A stretch of DNA of 64,000 nt, taken from positions 744,001 to 808,000 of the forward strand of contig CBDDPH010000002.1 in the NCBI GenBank assembly GCA_965232265.1, in the 5' to 3' direction. The notes beneath the pieces were generated by a model. That model was given only the letters and a program-made list of their open reading frames with translations, was not told the origin of the DNA and did no database searches. The first letter of the stretch is position 1. The number at the start of each line of letters is the position of its first letter. Made by a program: the position numbers and the translations under genes. This stretch comes from VXRD01 sp965232265 (GTDB lineage: Bacteria > Latescibacterota > UBA2968). This document shows, in pieces, positions 43,402-53,807 of this stretch.

Positions 43402-44532
43402 TTACACCGCCAAAAATTTCGGATAGGTCGTCAGGTTCTCACATCCGTCTTCGGTGACGACGGCGAGGTCTTCGATGCGTACGGCGCCCCGGCCCGGGTA
43501 ATAGAGGCCCGGTTCAACGGTGACGATGTGTCCTGCGTGGAGGGTGCCCGGGGTTTTGCCGATGCGCGGGGGTTCGTGGATTTCGAGGCCCAGGCCGTGG
43601 CCCGTGCCGTGGAAGAAGCCCTGCATGCGGCCGTCTATGTTGCCGGTTTCGAAGTTGCGGTTTTCAAAGAGTTCTGTGAGTGATCGGTGGATGGCCTGAG
43701 CGTCTGCTTCTGCGCGGACGCTGTCGAGGACGAGGGTTTGTCCGGCGAGGACTGCGTCGTAGATGTTCTGGAGGTCGGCAGAGGGGTCGCCTTTGACGAC
43801 GGTGCGGGTGAGGTCGGCGAAGTAGCCGGTGGTGTTTGAGCGGGGGAAGATGTCGATGATGATGGATTGATGTGCGCGTAAAGGGCCGGTGCCTTCGTTG
43901 TGGGGGTCGCAGGCTTGGTCGCCACCGGCGACGATGGTGTGACCGGCGGTGCAGTCGCGTTCGAGGAGGAGAAATTTTATTTCGCGTTTGACGGTTTCCG
44001 ATGTGAGGGGTTCGCCGTTGTGGTAGAGGGCGTCGCCGCGGATTTCCGAGTTGCGGATGAGGGTTATGGCGGCGTCCATTGCGGCTTCGGTGTGTTGCTG
44101 GACTTCGCGGATGTGTTCGATTTCTTCGGGGGTTTTGATTTCCCGATCGGGCCAGTACGCGCCTTCTGGGAATGACACTGTGTAGCCGCGTTCGCGCAGG
44201 TCGTCTGCCGTGGCTATGGCAAAGGCGCGGGGGACGTTCAGGTGGGTGATGTTTTTTTCCTGTAGGACTTCGTGCAGGGCATCGATTTGAGAGGGTTCTT
44301 CATCGGTGTCCTCTTTTTTTGCTTTTTCCTGGTATTCGGATAGGGAGAGTACGTGATCGACCTGGGCTTGAGCACGCGCGCGGTCGCGTTCCAGGTCGGA
44401 CATGAGGAGGTGTTTTTCCGCGCCGATTTGAAAGAAGATGAAGGGGTCGGGCGCGAGAAAGCGCGTGGCGTAGTACATGTCGGCGTCGGTTTCGCTGGCG
44501 GCTATCATGAGCCGCGCTTCAGAGGTACTCAT
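43402..44532 (-). CDS. M24 family aminopeptidase (Xaa-Pro peptidase)
   Basis: A 376-residue peptidase that removes N-terminal residues next to proline. The pita-bread domain carries the two-metal ligands: IIIDIFPR, YFADLTRT, GTGHGLGLEIHE, VTVEPGLY and VRIEDLAVV. The N-terminal creatinase-like domain is short (residues 1-150) and includes an acidic linker (AKKEDTDEEPS). It is cytoplasmic, lacking a signal. It lies 11 bp behind htrA and may be co-transcribed with it. Confidence 0.93.
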   Translation of the reverse strand: MSTSEARLMIAASETDADMYYATRFLAPDPFIFFQIGAEKHLLMSDLERDRARAQAQVDHVLSLSEYQEKAKKEDTDEEPSQIDALHEVLQEKNITHLNVPRAFAIATADDLRERGYTVSFPEGAYWPDREIKTPEEIEHIREVQQHTEAAMDAAITLIRNSEIRGDALYHNGEPLTSETVKREIKFLLLERDCTAGHTIVAGGDQACDPHNEGTGPLRAHQSIIIDIFPRSNTTGYFADLTRTVVKGDPSADLQNIYDAVLAGQTLVLDSVRAEADAQAIHRSLTELFENRNFETGNIDGRMQGFFHGTGHGLGLEIHEPPRIGKTPGTLHAGHIVTVEPGLYYPGRGAVRIEDLAVVTEDGCENLTTYPKFLAV

Positions 44533-44543
44533 TATCTATATCC

Positions 44544-46019
<1,476 letters not shown>

Positions 46020-46126
46020 GGTGGGTGACTCCTCTGTTGTTGGGTTATGCGATTTCTATTTTCGACGGGTTAGACCCACGACCCTGTTGGATGGTTCCGA
46101 AAATCGGACCTCTCCCCCCGGCCCCC

Positions 46127-46330
46127 TCTCCTAAAAGGAAAGGGGGAGTGTAGCACGACGATCAGACTCTCTTAAAAGGAAAGGGGGAGTATAGCACGAC
46201 GATCAGACTCTCCTAAAAGGAAAGGGGGAGTGTAGCACGACGATCAGACTCTCCTAAAAGGAAAGGGGAGTGTAGCACGACGATCAGACTCTCTTAAAAG
46301 GAAAGGGGGAGTGTAGCACGACGATCAGAT
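46127..46330. repeat. Tandem array of five 41-bp units
   Basis: Units starting at 46127, 46168, 46209, 46250 and 46290 each read TCTCYTAAAAGGAAAGGGGG followed by AGTGTAGCACGACGATCAGA (one unit lacks a G). The first half is a piece of the C-rich repeat family (CTCTCC...GGAAAGGGGGAG). Units are almost identical; there are no variable spacers. Confidence 0.93.
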
Positions 46331-46377
46331 TTGACACTTAAAACAGGCTGTTCAACCCATCCGGTTTGCTCCCCATC

Positions 46378-46754
46378 CTCTCAGGCACAGGCGTAGCCTA
46401 CGGGCAAAATGGTGTGCAACTGGTTCCCCCTTCCTCTCAGGCACAGGCGTAGCCTACGGCAAAATGGTGTGCAACTGGTTCCCCTTCCTCTCAAGCGTAG
46501 CCTACGGCAAATGGTGTGCAACTGGTTCCCCCTTCCTCTCAGGCACAAGCGTAGCCTACGGCAAAATAGTGTGCAACTGGTTCCCCATCCTCTCAGGCAC
46601 AGGCGTAGCCTACGGCAAAATGGTGTGCAACTGGTTCCCCCTTCCTCTCAGGCACAGGCGTAGCCTACGGCAAAATGGTGTGCAACTGGTTCCGCCTTCC
46701 TCTCAGGCACAAGCGTAGCCTACGGCAAAATGGTGTGCAACTGGTTCCCCCCTT
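46378..46754. repeat. Tandem array of seven 48-56-bp units
   Basis: Units start at 46378, 46434, 46488, 46536, 46590, 46645 and 46700 and read CTCTCAGGCACAGGCGTAGC, CTACGGCAAAATGGTGTGCA, ACTGGTTCCCCCTTC. Each contains the small palindrome CGTAG-C-CTACG and a potential start codon (ATGGTGTGCAACTGG), so the plus strand can read repeated MVCNWFPLPL peptides, but without ribosome sites. The array lies in the gap between htrA and the sigma-54 activator gene. Confidence 0.93.
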
Positions 46755-46787
46755 CCTCGTAGGAAGGGGGGGCAGGGGGGTAGGTGC
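46745..46787. repeat. Partial family C repeat
   Basis: TTCCCCCCTTCCTCGTAGGA..GGGGGGGCAGGGGGGTAGGT, the right half of family C, at the 3' end of the activator gene. Confidence 0.85.
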
Positions 46788-46789
46788 CT

Positions 46790-48280
46790 TTACAAATCGT
46801 ATTGATCAATTTTCCGATACAGCGTGCGTACGGCCATGCCGAGCAGTTTTGCCGTGCGTTCGCGATGGCCGCCAGTTACGCGCAGGGCGTTGGCGATGGC
46901 TTCGCGTTCGAGTTCTCGCAAGGGGCGTATGCCTACGTCGGTTTCTTTGATTTCCGTTTCTTCTATGGGCGCGTCATAGATGGGCAGGACGGGCGTTGGT
47001 GTGTTTTGTACAGGCGTTTGCATGTTGTGCATGATATAGGCTTTGAGTTCTTTGACGTCTTTGGCGACTTCGAGTATGGCCCAGTAGAGCAGGTCGCGGT
47101 CGGATTCTGCGGGTGTTTTGCCGGCGAGGACGGGCAGATAAGACGGTTCTGTCACCGGGGATGTGTCGAGGTATTGCGCGAGGTCCATGGCGGATATGTG
47201 TCGGGTTTTGGATAAGACCATGAGGCGTTCGATGAGGTTGATGAGTTCCCGCACATTGCCCGGCCAGTGGTATTGTTGTAGCGCGTTCATTGCGTCGGGT
47301 GCGAATTCTATGGGGGGCATGCGGAGTTCGCGGCTTTGTTTTTCGATGATGTTTTGCGCGATGAGGGGAATGTCTTGGGGATGGGCACGCAGGGGGGGCA
47401 TTTCGATTTCGATGACGCGAAGGCGCTGGTAGAGGTCTTGCCGAAATTTGCCTTCGGCAACGGCTTGTTGCAGGTTGCGATTGGTGGCGGCGATGACGCG
47501 GACGTCAACGGCTATTGGCGCAGTGCTGCCCAAGCGGGTGACTTCTTTGGCGTCGAGGACGCGCAATAAGCGCACTTGTGCAGAGAGCGACATTTCGCCG
47601 ATTTCATCGAGGAAGACGGTGCCGCGGTTGGCGGCTTCAAAGATGCCGGATCGCTGCGTGCGCGCGTCGGTAAATGCGCCTTTTTCGTGGCCGAAGAGTT
47701 CGCTTTCGAGGAGGGTTTCGGGGATTGCGCCGCAGTTGATGATGAGAAAGGGTTGATCGCTGCGCGTGCTTTGCCGGTGGATGGCTTCGGCGATGAGGTT
47801 TTTCCCGGCGCCGCTTTCGCCTGTGATGAGTACGCTGACGGGGGTGGGCGCGATTTGAGCCACGCTTTCCCGGATTTGTTGGATGGCGTCTGAGCTGCCC
47901 AAGATGGCGGTGTCGGGCGGGGTGCGTTTTTGTGTCAGGGCGTTCTGCAATTCTGCGGGGATGAGTGGATAGGAGAGCAGGGCATCGGGGTATAGTGCGG
48001 GGGCTGTTTGGAGTTGCGTGCCGTCTTGCGTGGTGATGACGAAGATGGGGATTTCTTCAGGTTGGTCGGATAATATGTCGGCGCGTTGTACTTCGGGCAA
48101 TGTGGTTTCGTCCAAGATGAGCAGGTCAAACTGGTTCTCCGAGAGCAGTTTTCTGGCGGCTCTCACGCTGTTGGTGACGAGGGTTTGCCAGCCGAGTTCT
48201 TCGAGTGCGGCGCGCAGGTCCCGGCCCAGTTCGGTGGGCTGATCGACGATGCTGATGGCTTCTTTTTGGTCGGTTGACAT
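46790..48280 (-). CDS. Sigma-54-dependent transcriptional activator (NtrC-type)
   Basis: A 496-residue bacterial enhancer-binding protein. The N-terminal receiver-like domain (1-115) has an aspartate in the phosphorylation position (D57, LILDET) but lacks the paired acidic residues near the N-terminus. The AAA+ domain has Walker A GESGAGKN (154-161), GAFTDA (201-206) in place of GAFTGA, and TVFLDEIGEM. A long linker (380-440) leads to a C-terminal Fis-type HTH (EREAIANALRVTGGHRERTA; LGMAVRTLYRKIDQYDL). It activates RpoN promoters; one such promoter is at 22121. Start uncertain: no clear ribosome site at 48280 or at 48313. Confidence 0.93.
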   Translation of the reverse strand: MSTDQKEAISIVDQPTELGRDLRAALEELGWQTLVTNSVRAARKLLSENQFDLLILDETTLPEVQRADILSDQPEEIPIFVITTQDGTQLQTAPALYPDALLSYPLIPAELQNALTQKRTPPDTAILGSSDAIQQIRESVAQIAPTPVSVLITGESGAGKNLIAEAIHRQSTRSDQPFLIINCGAIPETLLESELFGHEKGAFTDARTQRSGIFEAANRGTVFLDEIGEMSLSAQVRLLRVLDAKEVTRLGSTAPIAVDVRVIAATNRNLQQAVAEGKFRQDLYQRLRVIEIEMPPLRAHPQDIPLIAQNIIEKQSRELRMPPIEFAPDAMNALQQYHWPGNVRELINLIERLMVLSKTRHISAMDLAQYLDTSPVTEPSYLPVLAGKTPAESDRDLLYWAILEVAKDVKELKAYIMHNMQTPVQNTPTPVLPIYDAPIEETEIKETDVGIRPLRELEREAIANALRVTGGHRERTAKLLGMAVRTLYRKIDQYDL

Positions 48281-48308
48281 GATTGTAATATGGTTAGTGA
48301 TTTTGTTT

Positions 48309-48423
48309 GTCATCGCGGCAGGGTTGTAGCCGCGATCCAGAGGTTTTGCTGTTGCTTTTCGCCTTTGCCTTTATCCTGTTCATCCTTTCATCACTGGATA
48401 GAGGCGTTCTAGTGCAGGCTCTG
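48309..48423. repeat. Family B and family D repeats
   Basis: GTCATCGCGGCAGGGTTGTA..GCGATCCAG (48309-48340) and TCACTGGATAGAGGCGTTCT..AGTGCAGGCTCTG (48391-48423), the latter a hairpin (CACTGGA / TCTAGTG) also found twice at 59218-59287. Confidence 0.85.
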
Positions 48424-48469
48424 TAAATCCTGATCCTGGTTTTAATCCGCGTCCTTCTGCGTCATCTGC

Positions 48470-51400
48470 TCAATCCGCGTTCTTTATTTGGTGAATGCGT
48501 TTCTCCGCGGCGATGCCGTAGTTGCTGGCTGCGCCGTGGCTGCGTTTTATGGCTTCGAGTTCTTGTATGGCTTGTTCGATGTTGTTCTGTGCCGCATAGC
48601 AGTCTGCGATTTTCATTTGTGCGGTTGCGATCCACATAGGTGGCGCGTTCTGGTTGTAGCGCAGGATTAAAAATTCTCGCAGTGCGTTGTTATAGTCGGC
48701 CATTTCAAAATAATTTTCTGCGATGGCGTATTGGATGTTGGCTCTTTCATCTTCCCCGGTCACGATTTTGAGGAGGGGGCGAAGTTCTGCAATGGCTTGC
48801 TCGTGGTCGCCTTTGTTGAGCAGGTAAATGATGCCGATGTCGATGCGGGCGTCCAGGGCAAGCGGGTGCTGGGGAAATTCTCGGATGAGCTGGCGTGCAA
48901 AGTTGATGGCGAGGTCGTAGGCGTTGAGGTTGCTGTAATTTTTTGCGAGTTTGTGGAGGATGTCGGGTTTTTTTGGATTGGGCGACGCCTTTTTCTATGG
49001 CGTTGCGATATGCGCGTGCAGAGAGGTTGTATTCTTCGTTGCGTTCCCAAAATGCGGCGAGTTCGATGTTGGCATCTGCCCAGTGCGGGCTGTCGGGATA
49101 ATTTTTTATAAAGGTGGTGAGGGCATTGAGATAGGGGTCGTTGTTGCCGTCTTTGTCGGGTCCTTCGTCGCGATAGGCGCGGATGATGTAATAACGCGCG
49201 TCGGTCGCTGCTTCGGTGTTGGGATATTTTTTGGAGATGTCTTCAAAAATTTGTCGCGCTTTTTTGGGGTTTTTGACGGCGAGTTGATATCTGCCTTTTT
49301 CGACTTCAAAACGGGCGATCCATTCGGTTGCCGTTTTATAGGTTTTTTTGAATTGGCCCGCGGCTTTGTTGGCTTCGCTGATGCGCCGCAGGCGGTAGTA
49401 GCTCAAGACTTCGCGGGCGGCCATGGTTTCGTTGCGTGCGGGTTCTGGGATGCGCCGGTACGCGGCGATGGCCTGGGCGTATTTTTCCGTTTGATAGAGG
49501 AGGTCGCCCACAGATTGATCTGCCTGGGTGCCGAGCGGGCTGTCGGGGTATTTTTTGGAGAATGCGCGGAAGGCGGTGAGGGCTTCTGATGTGCGGTTGA
49601 GAAATGTCAGGTGTTCGGCGCGTGTATAGGCGATGCTGTCTGCGTCGGGTGCTTGCGGATAGTTGCGGAGGTACATGTTATAAATTGTGATGGCTTTGTC
49701 GCGCTGGTTGTTGTGTGCATAAGATTTGGCGAGGCGGCGCAATAATTGGGGGGTGGTGTTGTGGGCGATCAGGCTTTCGTCTATGTCTATGGCGCGTTGA
49801 TAATTGCCCAAGCGATGGTGGCTTTCCGATAGGAGCGAGCGGGCAGATCGCTGGAGTGCGAGCGTTGGGGTTGCGGAGAGGAGTTCGGAGAATGCTTCGG
49901 CGGCGCTGGCGTAAAATTCCCGGTCGAGGAGGATGCGCCCCAGTTGAAATTGCGCGTGTGTCGATAGGTCGCTCTGAGGATAGGTGAAGAGGAAGTTTTT
50001 TAGGGTTTCTTCGGCGCGTACGTGCTGTTGTTGCCGCGCCTGACACAAGCCGATGCGGTATGTGGCTTTTTCACGGTGTGTGGGATCGCTGGATTTTTTT
50101 TTGTACTTCGAGGTATAGGCTCAGGGCACTGTCGATGTGGGTGTTGGAAAAGTGGGCGTCGGCGATTCGCAGGAGCAGGTCGGGGCTGTTGGCATGTGTT
50201 TGTTGGTATGCGCGATAGGCACTCAGGCGCGTTTGTGCGCGGAGGGTGTCGGGTTGTATGTGGGCTGTTTCTGCGTGTATGACTGTGAGGGCGGCGTTTT
50301 CTGCACGGTCGTTGTCGGGAAATTTTTGGACGAGTATTTTGAGTGTTGTGAGGCCCTTGTTTTGCCATTCGTCTGGGGATTTGTTTTCAAGGGTGGCTCT
50401 GCGCGCTTGTTTCAGGTAGCTGTTGCCGAGGAGATAATAGGCTTCAGGTGCCCAAGGGGGTGCGTTGGTGAATGCTTCGTCAGACCCCTCCCCCGGCCCC
50501 TCCCCGAGACGGGGAGGGGAGACCTGGTTCCCCCCTTCCTCGTAGGAAGGGGGGTCAGGGGGGTAGGTCCCGTCAGCCAATGCGAGGATGGCTTCGGCTG
50601 CGCGTGCGGCTTTGGCTGCAAGGGCGAGTGTGTCATCATGGGCGAAAGATTTTTCGCCCGTACGGGTGGATGTGTCATCGTTAGCCGATGCGGGCGTGTA
50701 CGGGCGAGGCATGCCTCGCCCTTCGGGGACTTCAAGGGGTAGCCCCTGGGATACGAGCGCGGTTTCGAGGTGTGGGATTGCGCGGTTGTAGTGTTTTTGG
50801 TTGTAGAAGGTTTTGCCGAGTTTGAATTGGGTGTGTGCGTCGTCGGCGATGCCGGGCAGGTCGGCGAGGAGGTCAATCCATGTGCGGTCGCGGTCGGTCT
50901 CGGTGCCAAATTCCGTGAGGAGTTGGATGCGCGTTTCCGCTGTTTCGGCGCGTGCGGCGTCGCCGTGATTTTTGATGTACGCTCGGTATTCTCGCAGGGC
51001 GAGTTCGGTTTGTCCGGTTTTTTTCATATACGCGGGCGAGGCCGTATTGACCTTCGGCGGCGTAGTGTGCGATTGCGCTGGTGATCAGGGTGCGATAATT
51101 TTCGGCTGCGAGGTCATACCAGTTCAGGTCTTCACAGATTTGCGCGATGAGCAGTCGCGCTTTGGCTTTTTCGATAGGGGATTGTATGTGGGTGAGGTAT
51201 GTTTGGTAGGCGGATAGTGCTTTTTGGTGTGTTCCAAGCGCGCGCCATAAGTTGCCGATGTCGCCATAAGCTTGGATGCTGATGTCTGTGTCTGGATATT
51301 TTTCCTGAAGATTTTTGAATGCGTCTAGGGCATTGCGATAATTTTTCAGGTCTGCATAGGTGCGCCCATAGCCCAGCAGGGCATGGGCGTGGAAGGGGCT

Positions 51401-52393
51401 TTTGGGATAGGCTCTTAGAAATGCGGCATAGCGTTGTAGCGCGCTTTTGCTTTTGCCGAGCTCGCGTTTTGCATTTGCACTTCCCAACAGGGCCTGTTGG
51501 AGACGGGTGTTGTTCGGTATTTTTGCGAGGGCGCTGTCGTAGGTTTTTTCGGCGTTTGCCCAGTCGTTTTTGCCGGCGTGCCACGCGCCGATGATGAGGT
51601 GCGTGTTCTGCGCGGCAGGTGTTGCGGGATATCTGGCGCGCAGGTTTGCAAAGATGCGTTTTGCTTCTGATAGGTCATCGCGCGATAGGGCGATGTTGCC
51701 CATTTCGAGGAGGGCGTCGGGTTTGTGCTTTGAGGTACCGGGATGTTCGGCGAGGGTGCGAAATTGCACGAGGGCTTCTTCGGTGCGCGATTCTTCGAGG
51801 AGGACGCTGCCCAGGTTGAAGGTGGCTTCATTGACCAGGGATGATTTGGGATATTGTTCCACGAGTTGGCGATAGGCCGCGCCGGCTTCTAATAGGGCGC
51901 CGCCTTTGTGGTAGTTCTCGCCGGCAGATAAGAGGTCCTGAGGCGCGTTTGTCGAGGCGGGATATGCCGCGTGTACTTCGCGATAGGCCGCGCCCGCCCG
52001 GATGTGTTCTCCGAGTTGGCTGAGCGCATTGGCGCGTGCGCGCATTGCACTGGCGACTTCGATGTGGGTGGGGTAGCGGTCGATGAATTGCTGAAAGGCT
52101 TCGAGCGCGTGGTCGTATTGTTCGGCTCTGGCAAGAGCCAGTCCAACGCGCAACATGGCTTCGGGCAGTCGCTTGCTGGTGGGGAAGTTGATGATGAATT
52201 GCTTGTATTCCCGTGCGGCATCGACATAGAGGCCGTCGCTAAAAATCCGCTGTGCGAGTTCGTAATGGGCGTTTTCATCCTGGATCCCCTGCGCGCAGAG
52301 GTAGGATGAGATGCCGAGCAGAAGGATGCAAAAAGCAGTGGCGATACCGCGGGTTAATGTGTTTATAATAAGGATCATGTAGAAATTCCGCAT
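48470..52393 (-). CDS. Giant TPR-repeat exported protein, three one-base frameshifts
   Basis: About 1300 residues when the frames are joined: signal segment (IATAFCILLLGISSYLCAQG), then some 25-30 tetratricopeptide repeats (pattern A.YxxGxxLxxxGxxxxAxxxFxxxxxxYPxS), ending AAEKRIHQIKNAD. The closest layout is YbgF/BamD-like envelope TPR scaffolds. Frame breaks all fall at A-runs on the coding strand: A7 at 51018-51024, A9 at 50094-50102 and A7 at 48968-48974, each one A too many. Between 50489 and 50722 family C and two family A repeats are read in frame. It is probably periplasmic and protein-binding. The start may be 52393 or ATG 52378; neither has a strong ribosome site. Confidence 0.82.
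50489..50722. repeat. Dispersed repeats inserted in frame inside the TPR coding sequence
   Basis: A complete family C repeat (50489-50570, read as PPDPPSYEEGGNQVSPPRLG on the minus strand) and two family A palindromes (50638-50663, read as TGEKSF; 50699-50722, read as EGRGMPRP) lie within the gene. The reading frame stays open across all three, between TPR units (HLETALVS before, APEAYYLLG after). Confidence 0.88.
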
Positions 52394-52406
52394 GGTGTTG
52401 TAGGGA

Positions 52407-52451
52407 GACCTCTCCCCCCGTCCCCCTCTCCTGAGAGGAAAGGGGGAGCCT
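52407..52451. repeat. Partial C-rich repeat
   Basis: GACCTCTCCCCCCGTCCCCC..TCCTGAGAGGAAAGGGGGAG, related to the start of the 46127 array, upstream of the TPR gene. Confidence 0.75.
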
Positions 52452-52499
52452 ATGACGAAGTGGGTCGTTGTCTCTCGAATGTATTATATTTCATAAAGG

Positions 52500-52910
52500 G
52501 CGTCAAATCGAATCTAACGAATGTACGATACCTTGATAACAACGGGTGGTGGTCGGGGTTGCTCCCCTTCCTTGCAGGAAGGGGCTGGGGGTAGGTGCTT
52601 TTTTGGAGATCGCGTTTTGGAAATTGTCATTTTATAAAGGGCGTCAAATCGAATCTAACGAATGTACGATACCTTGATAACAACGGGTGGTGGTCGGAGT
52701 TGCTCCCCTTCCTTGCAGGAAGGGGCTGGGGGTAGGTGCTTTTTTGGAGATCGCGTTTTGGAAATTGTCATTTTATAAAGGGCGTCAAATCGAATCTAAC
52801 GAATGTACGATACCTTGATAACAACGGGTGGTGGTTGGGGTTGCTCCCCTTCCTTGCAGGAAGGGGCTGGGGGTAGGTGCTTTTTTGGAGATCGCGTTTT
52901 GGAAATTGTC
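52500..52910 (+). repeat. 141-bp tandem triplication of the ispE leader
   Basis: GCGTCAAATC recurs at 52500, 52641 and 52782, an exact 141-bp period, with only one or two base changes between copies. Each copy contains a family C half-repeat (CTCCCCTTCCTTGCAGGAAG) and then TTTTTGGAGATCGCGTTTTG and GAAATTGTC, which are the ribosome site, TTG start and first codons of ispE. In copies 1 and 2 the start is followed by ATT TTA TAA, giving a six-residue dead-end ORF; copy 3 runs into ispE. Confidence 0.95.
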
Positions 52911-53741
52911 GAATACGCTTATGCGAAGCTCAACCTGGGGCTGAAGATTCTCGGGCGGCGCGGCGATGGGTTTCACGATATTTTGTCGGTTTTTCAGACT
53001 GTGGATCTGTGCGATCGCCTCGTTTTTAAGCCGGCGGGACAGGGGCAGATTATTTTGTCGTGCGACGATGCGGATTTGCCCACGGGGCCAGAGAATCTGG
53101 TTTATCAGGCGGTTTCGGCGTTTCGGGCTTATACGGGGATAGATCGAGGGGTTGAGGTTGTGATAGAGAAGCGGATTCCGACGGCGGCGGGATTGGGCGG
53201 TGGGAGTTCAGATGCGGCGGCTGTGCTGCGGGTTTTGAATCGGGTGTGGGAAGCGGGACTGTCAAGTGGCGAACTGCGCGAGATAGGCGCGCGTTTGGGG
53301 TCCGATGTGCCATTTTTTGTGCGGCAAAAGGGTACGGCAGTGGTTTCGGGGCGGGGAGAGATGATGCGGTATGTGCCATGGTCTGCGGATGTGGTTTATG
53401 TGCTGGTTTGTCCGGGGTTTCAGGTGCATACGGGCTGGGCTTTTGCAAATTATAAAAAGACCTTGACAGGGCATGGTGAATATGATAGCTTCATCCATTC
53501 TGTAAAAAAATTACCTGTTTCGGGATTTTTTGAGCGTATTGAGAATGATTTTTTGCCACTTATCGTTCAAACACATCCAGAGACGCGCGATATTTTGTCG
53601 CGGTTGACAGATGCCGGCGCAATTGTTGCGTCAATGTCTGGCAGTGGTTCCACGCTTTACGGTGTTTTTGAGTGTCGAGATGTTGCCGAGGCTGTTTGTG
53701 CGCGGTTTGTACGGGCGTTTTTATGCGGTCCTGCGGTTTGA
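52899..53741 (+). CDS. ispE: 4-diphosphocytidyl-2-C-methyl-D-erythritol kinase
   Basis: A 280-residue GHMP kinase of the non-mevalonate isoprenoid pathway, phosphorylating CDP-methylerythritol. Motifs: AYAKLNLGLKILGRRGDGFH (conserved Lys10), PTAAGLGGGSSDAA (94-107, ATP loop) and MSGSGSTLYGVFE (C-terminal loop). The start is taken as TTG at 52899, with GGAG 8 bp upstream, because homology begins immediately after. An in-frame ATG at 52803 would add 32 residues made of repeat sequence, which is unlikely. Its leader is triplicated upstream. Confidence 0.94.
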   Translation: MEIVEYAYAKLNLGLKILGRRGDGFHDILSVFQTVDLCDRLVFKPAGQGQIILSCDDADLPTGPENLVYQAVSAFRAYTGIDRGVEVVIEKRIPTAAGLGGGSSDAAAVLRVLNRVWEAGLSSGELREIGARLGSDVPFFVRQKGTAVVSGRGEMMRYVPWSADVVYVLVCPGFQVHTGWAFANYKKTLTGHGEYDSFIHSVKKLPVSGFFERIENDFLPLIVQTHPETRDILSRLTDAGAIVASMSGSGSTLYGVFECRDVAEAVCARFVRAFLCGPAV

Positions 53742-53746
53742 TTGTA

Positions 53747-53800
53747 GGGGCGAGTTTCGAGCGGTGTACAACTGCGTAGCAGTTCAACCCGCCCGCTGGA
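53747..53800. repeat. Family A variant with nested hairpin
   Basis: GTAGGGGCGAG..GTGTACAACTG-CGTAG-CAGTTCAA..CCCGCCCGC: a family A shell with an ACTGCGTAGCAGT hairpin as core. The same GTGTACAACTG motif occurs at 42021, and a close variant (GTGTGCAACTG) in the 46378 array. Confidence 0.8.
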
Positions 53801-53807
53801 GAATATC

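Noticed and set aside
46409..46718. Protein made of repeated MVCNWFPLPLRHRRSLRQ
   Set aside because: The open frames arise from the tandem DNA repeat; there is no ribosome site and unit length varies (48-56 bp), so the frame is not kept.
46127..46754. CRISPR array
   Set aside because: The units are nearly identical along their whole length with no unique spacers, contain pieces of dispersed repeats, and no cas genes are nearby.
52803..52898. ATG start for ispE giving a 32-residue N-terminal extension
   Set aside because: The extension is encoded by the tandem repeat and has no ribosome site; homology starts right after the TTG at 52899, which has GGAG at good spacing.
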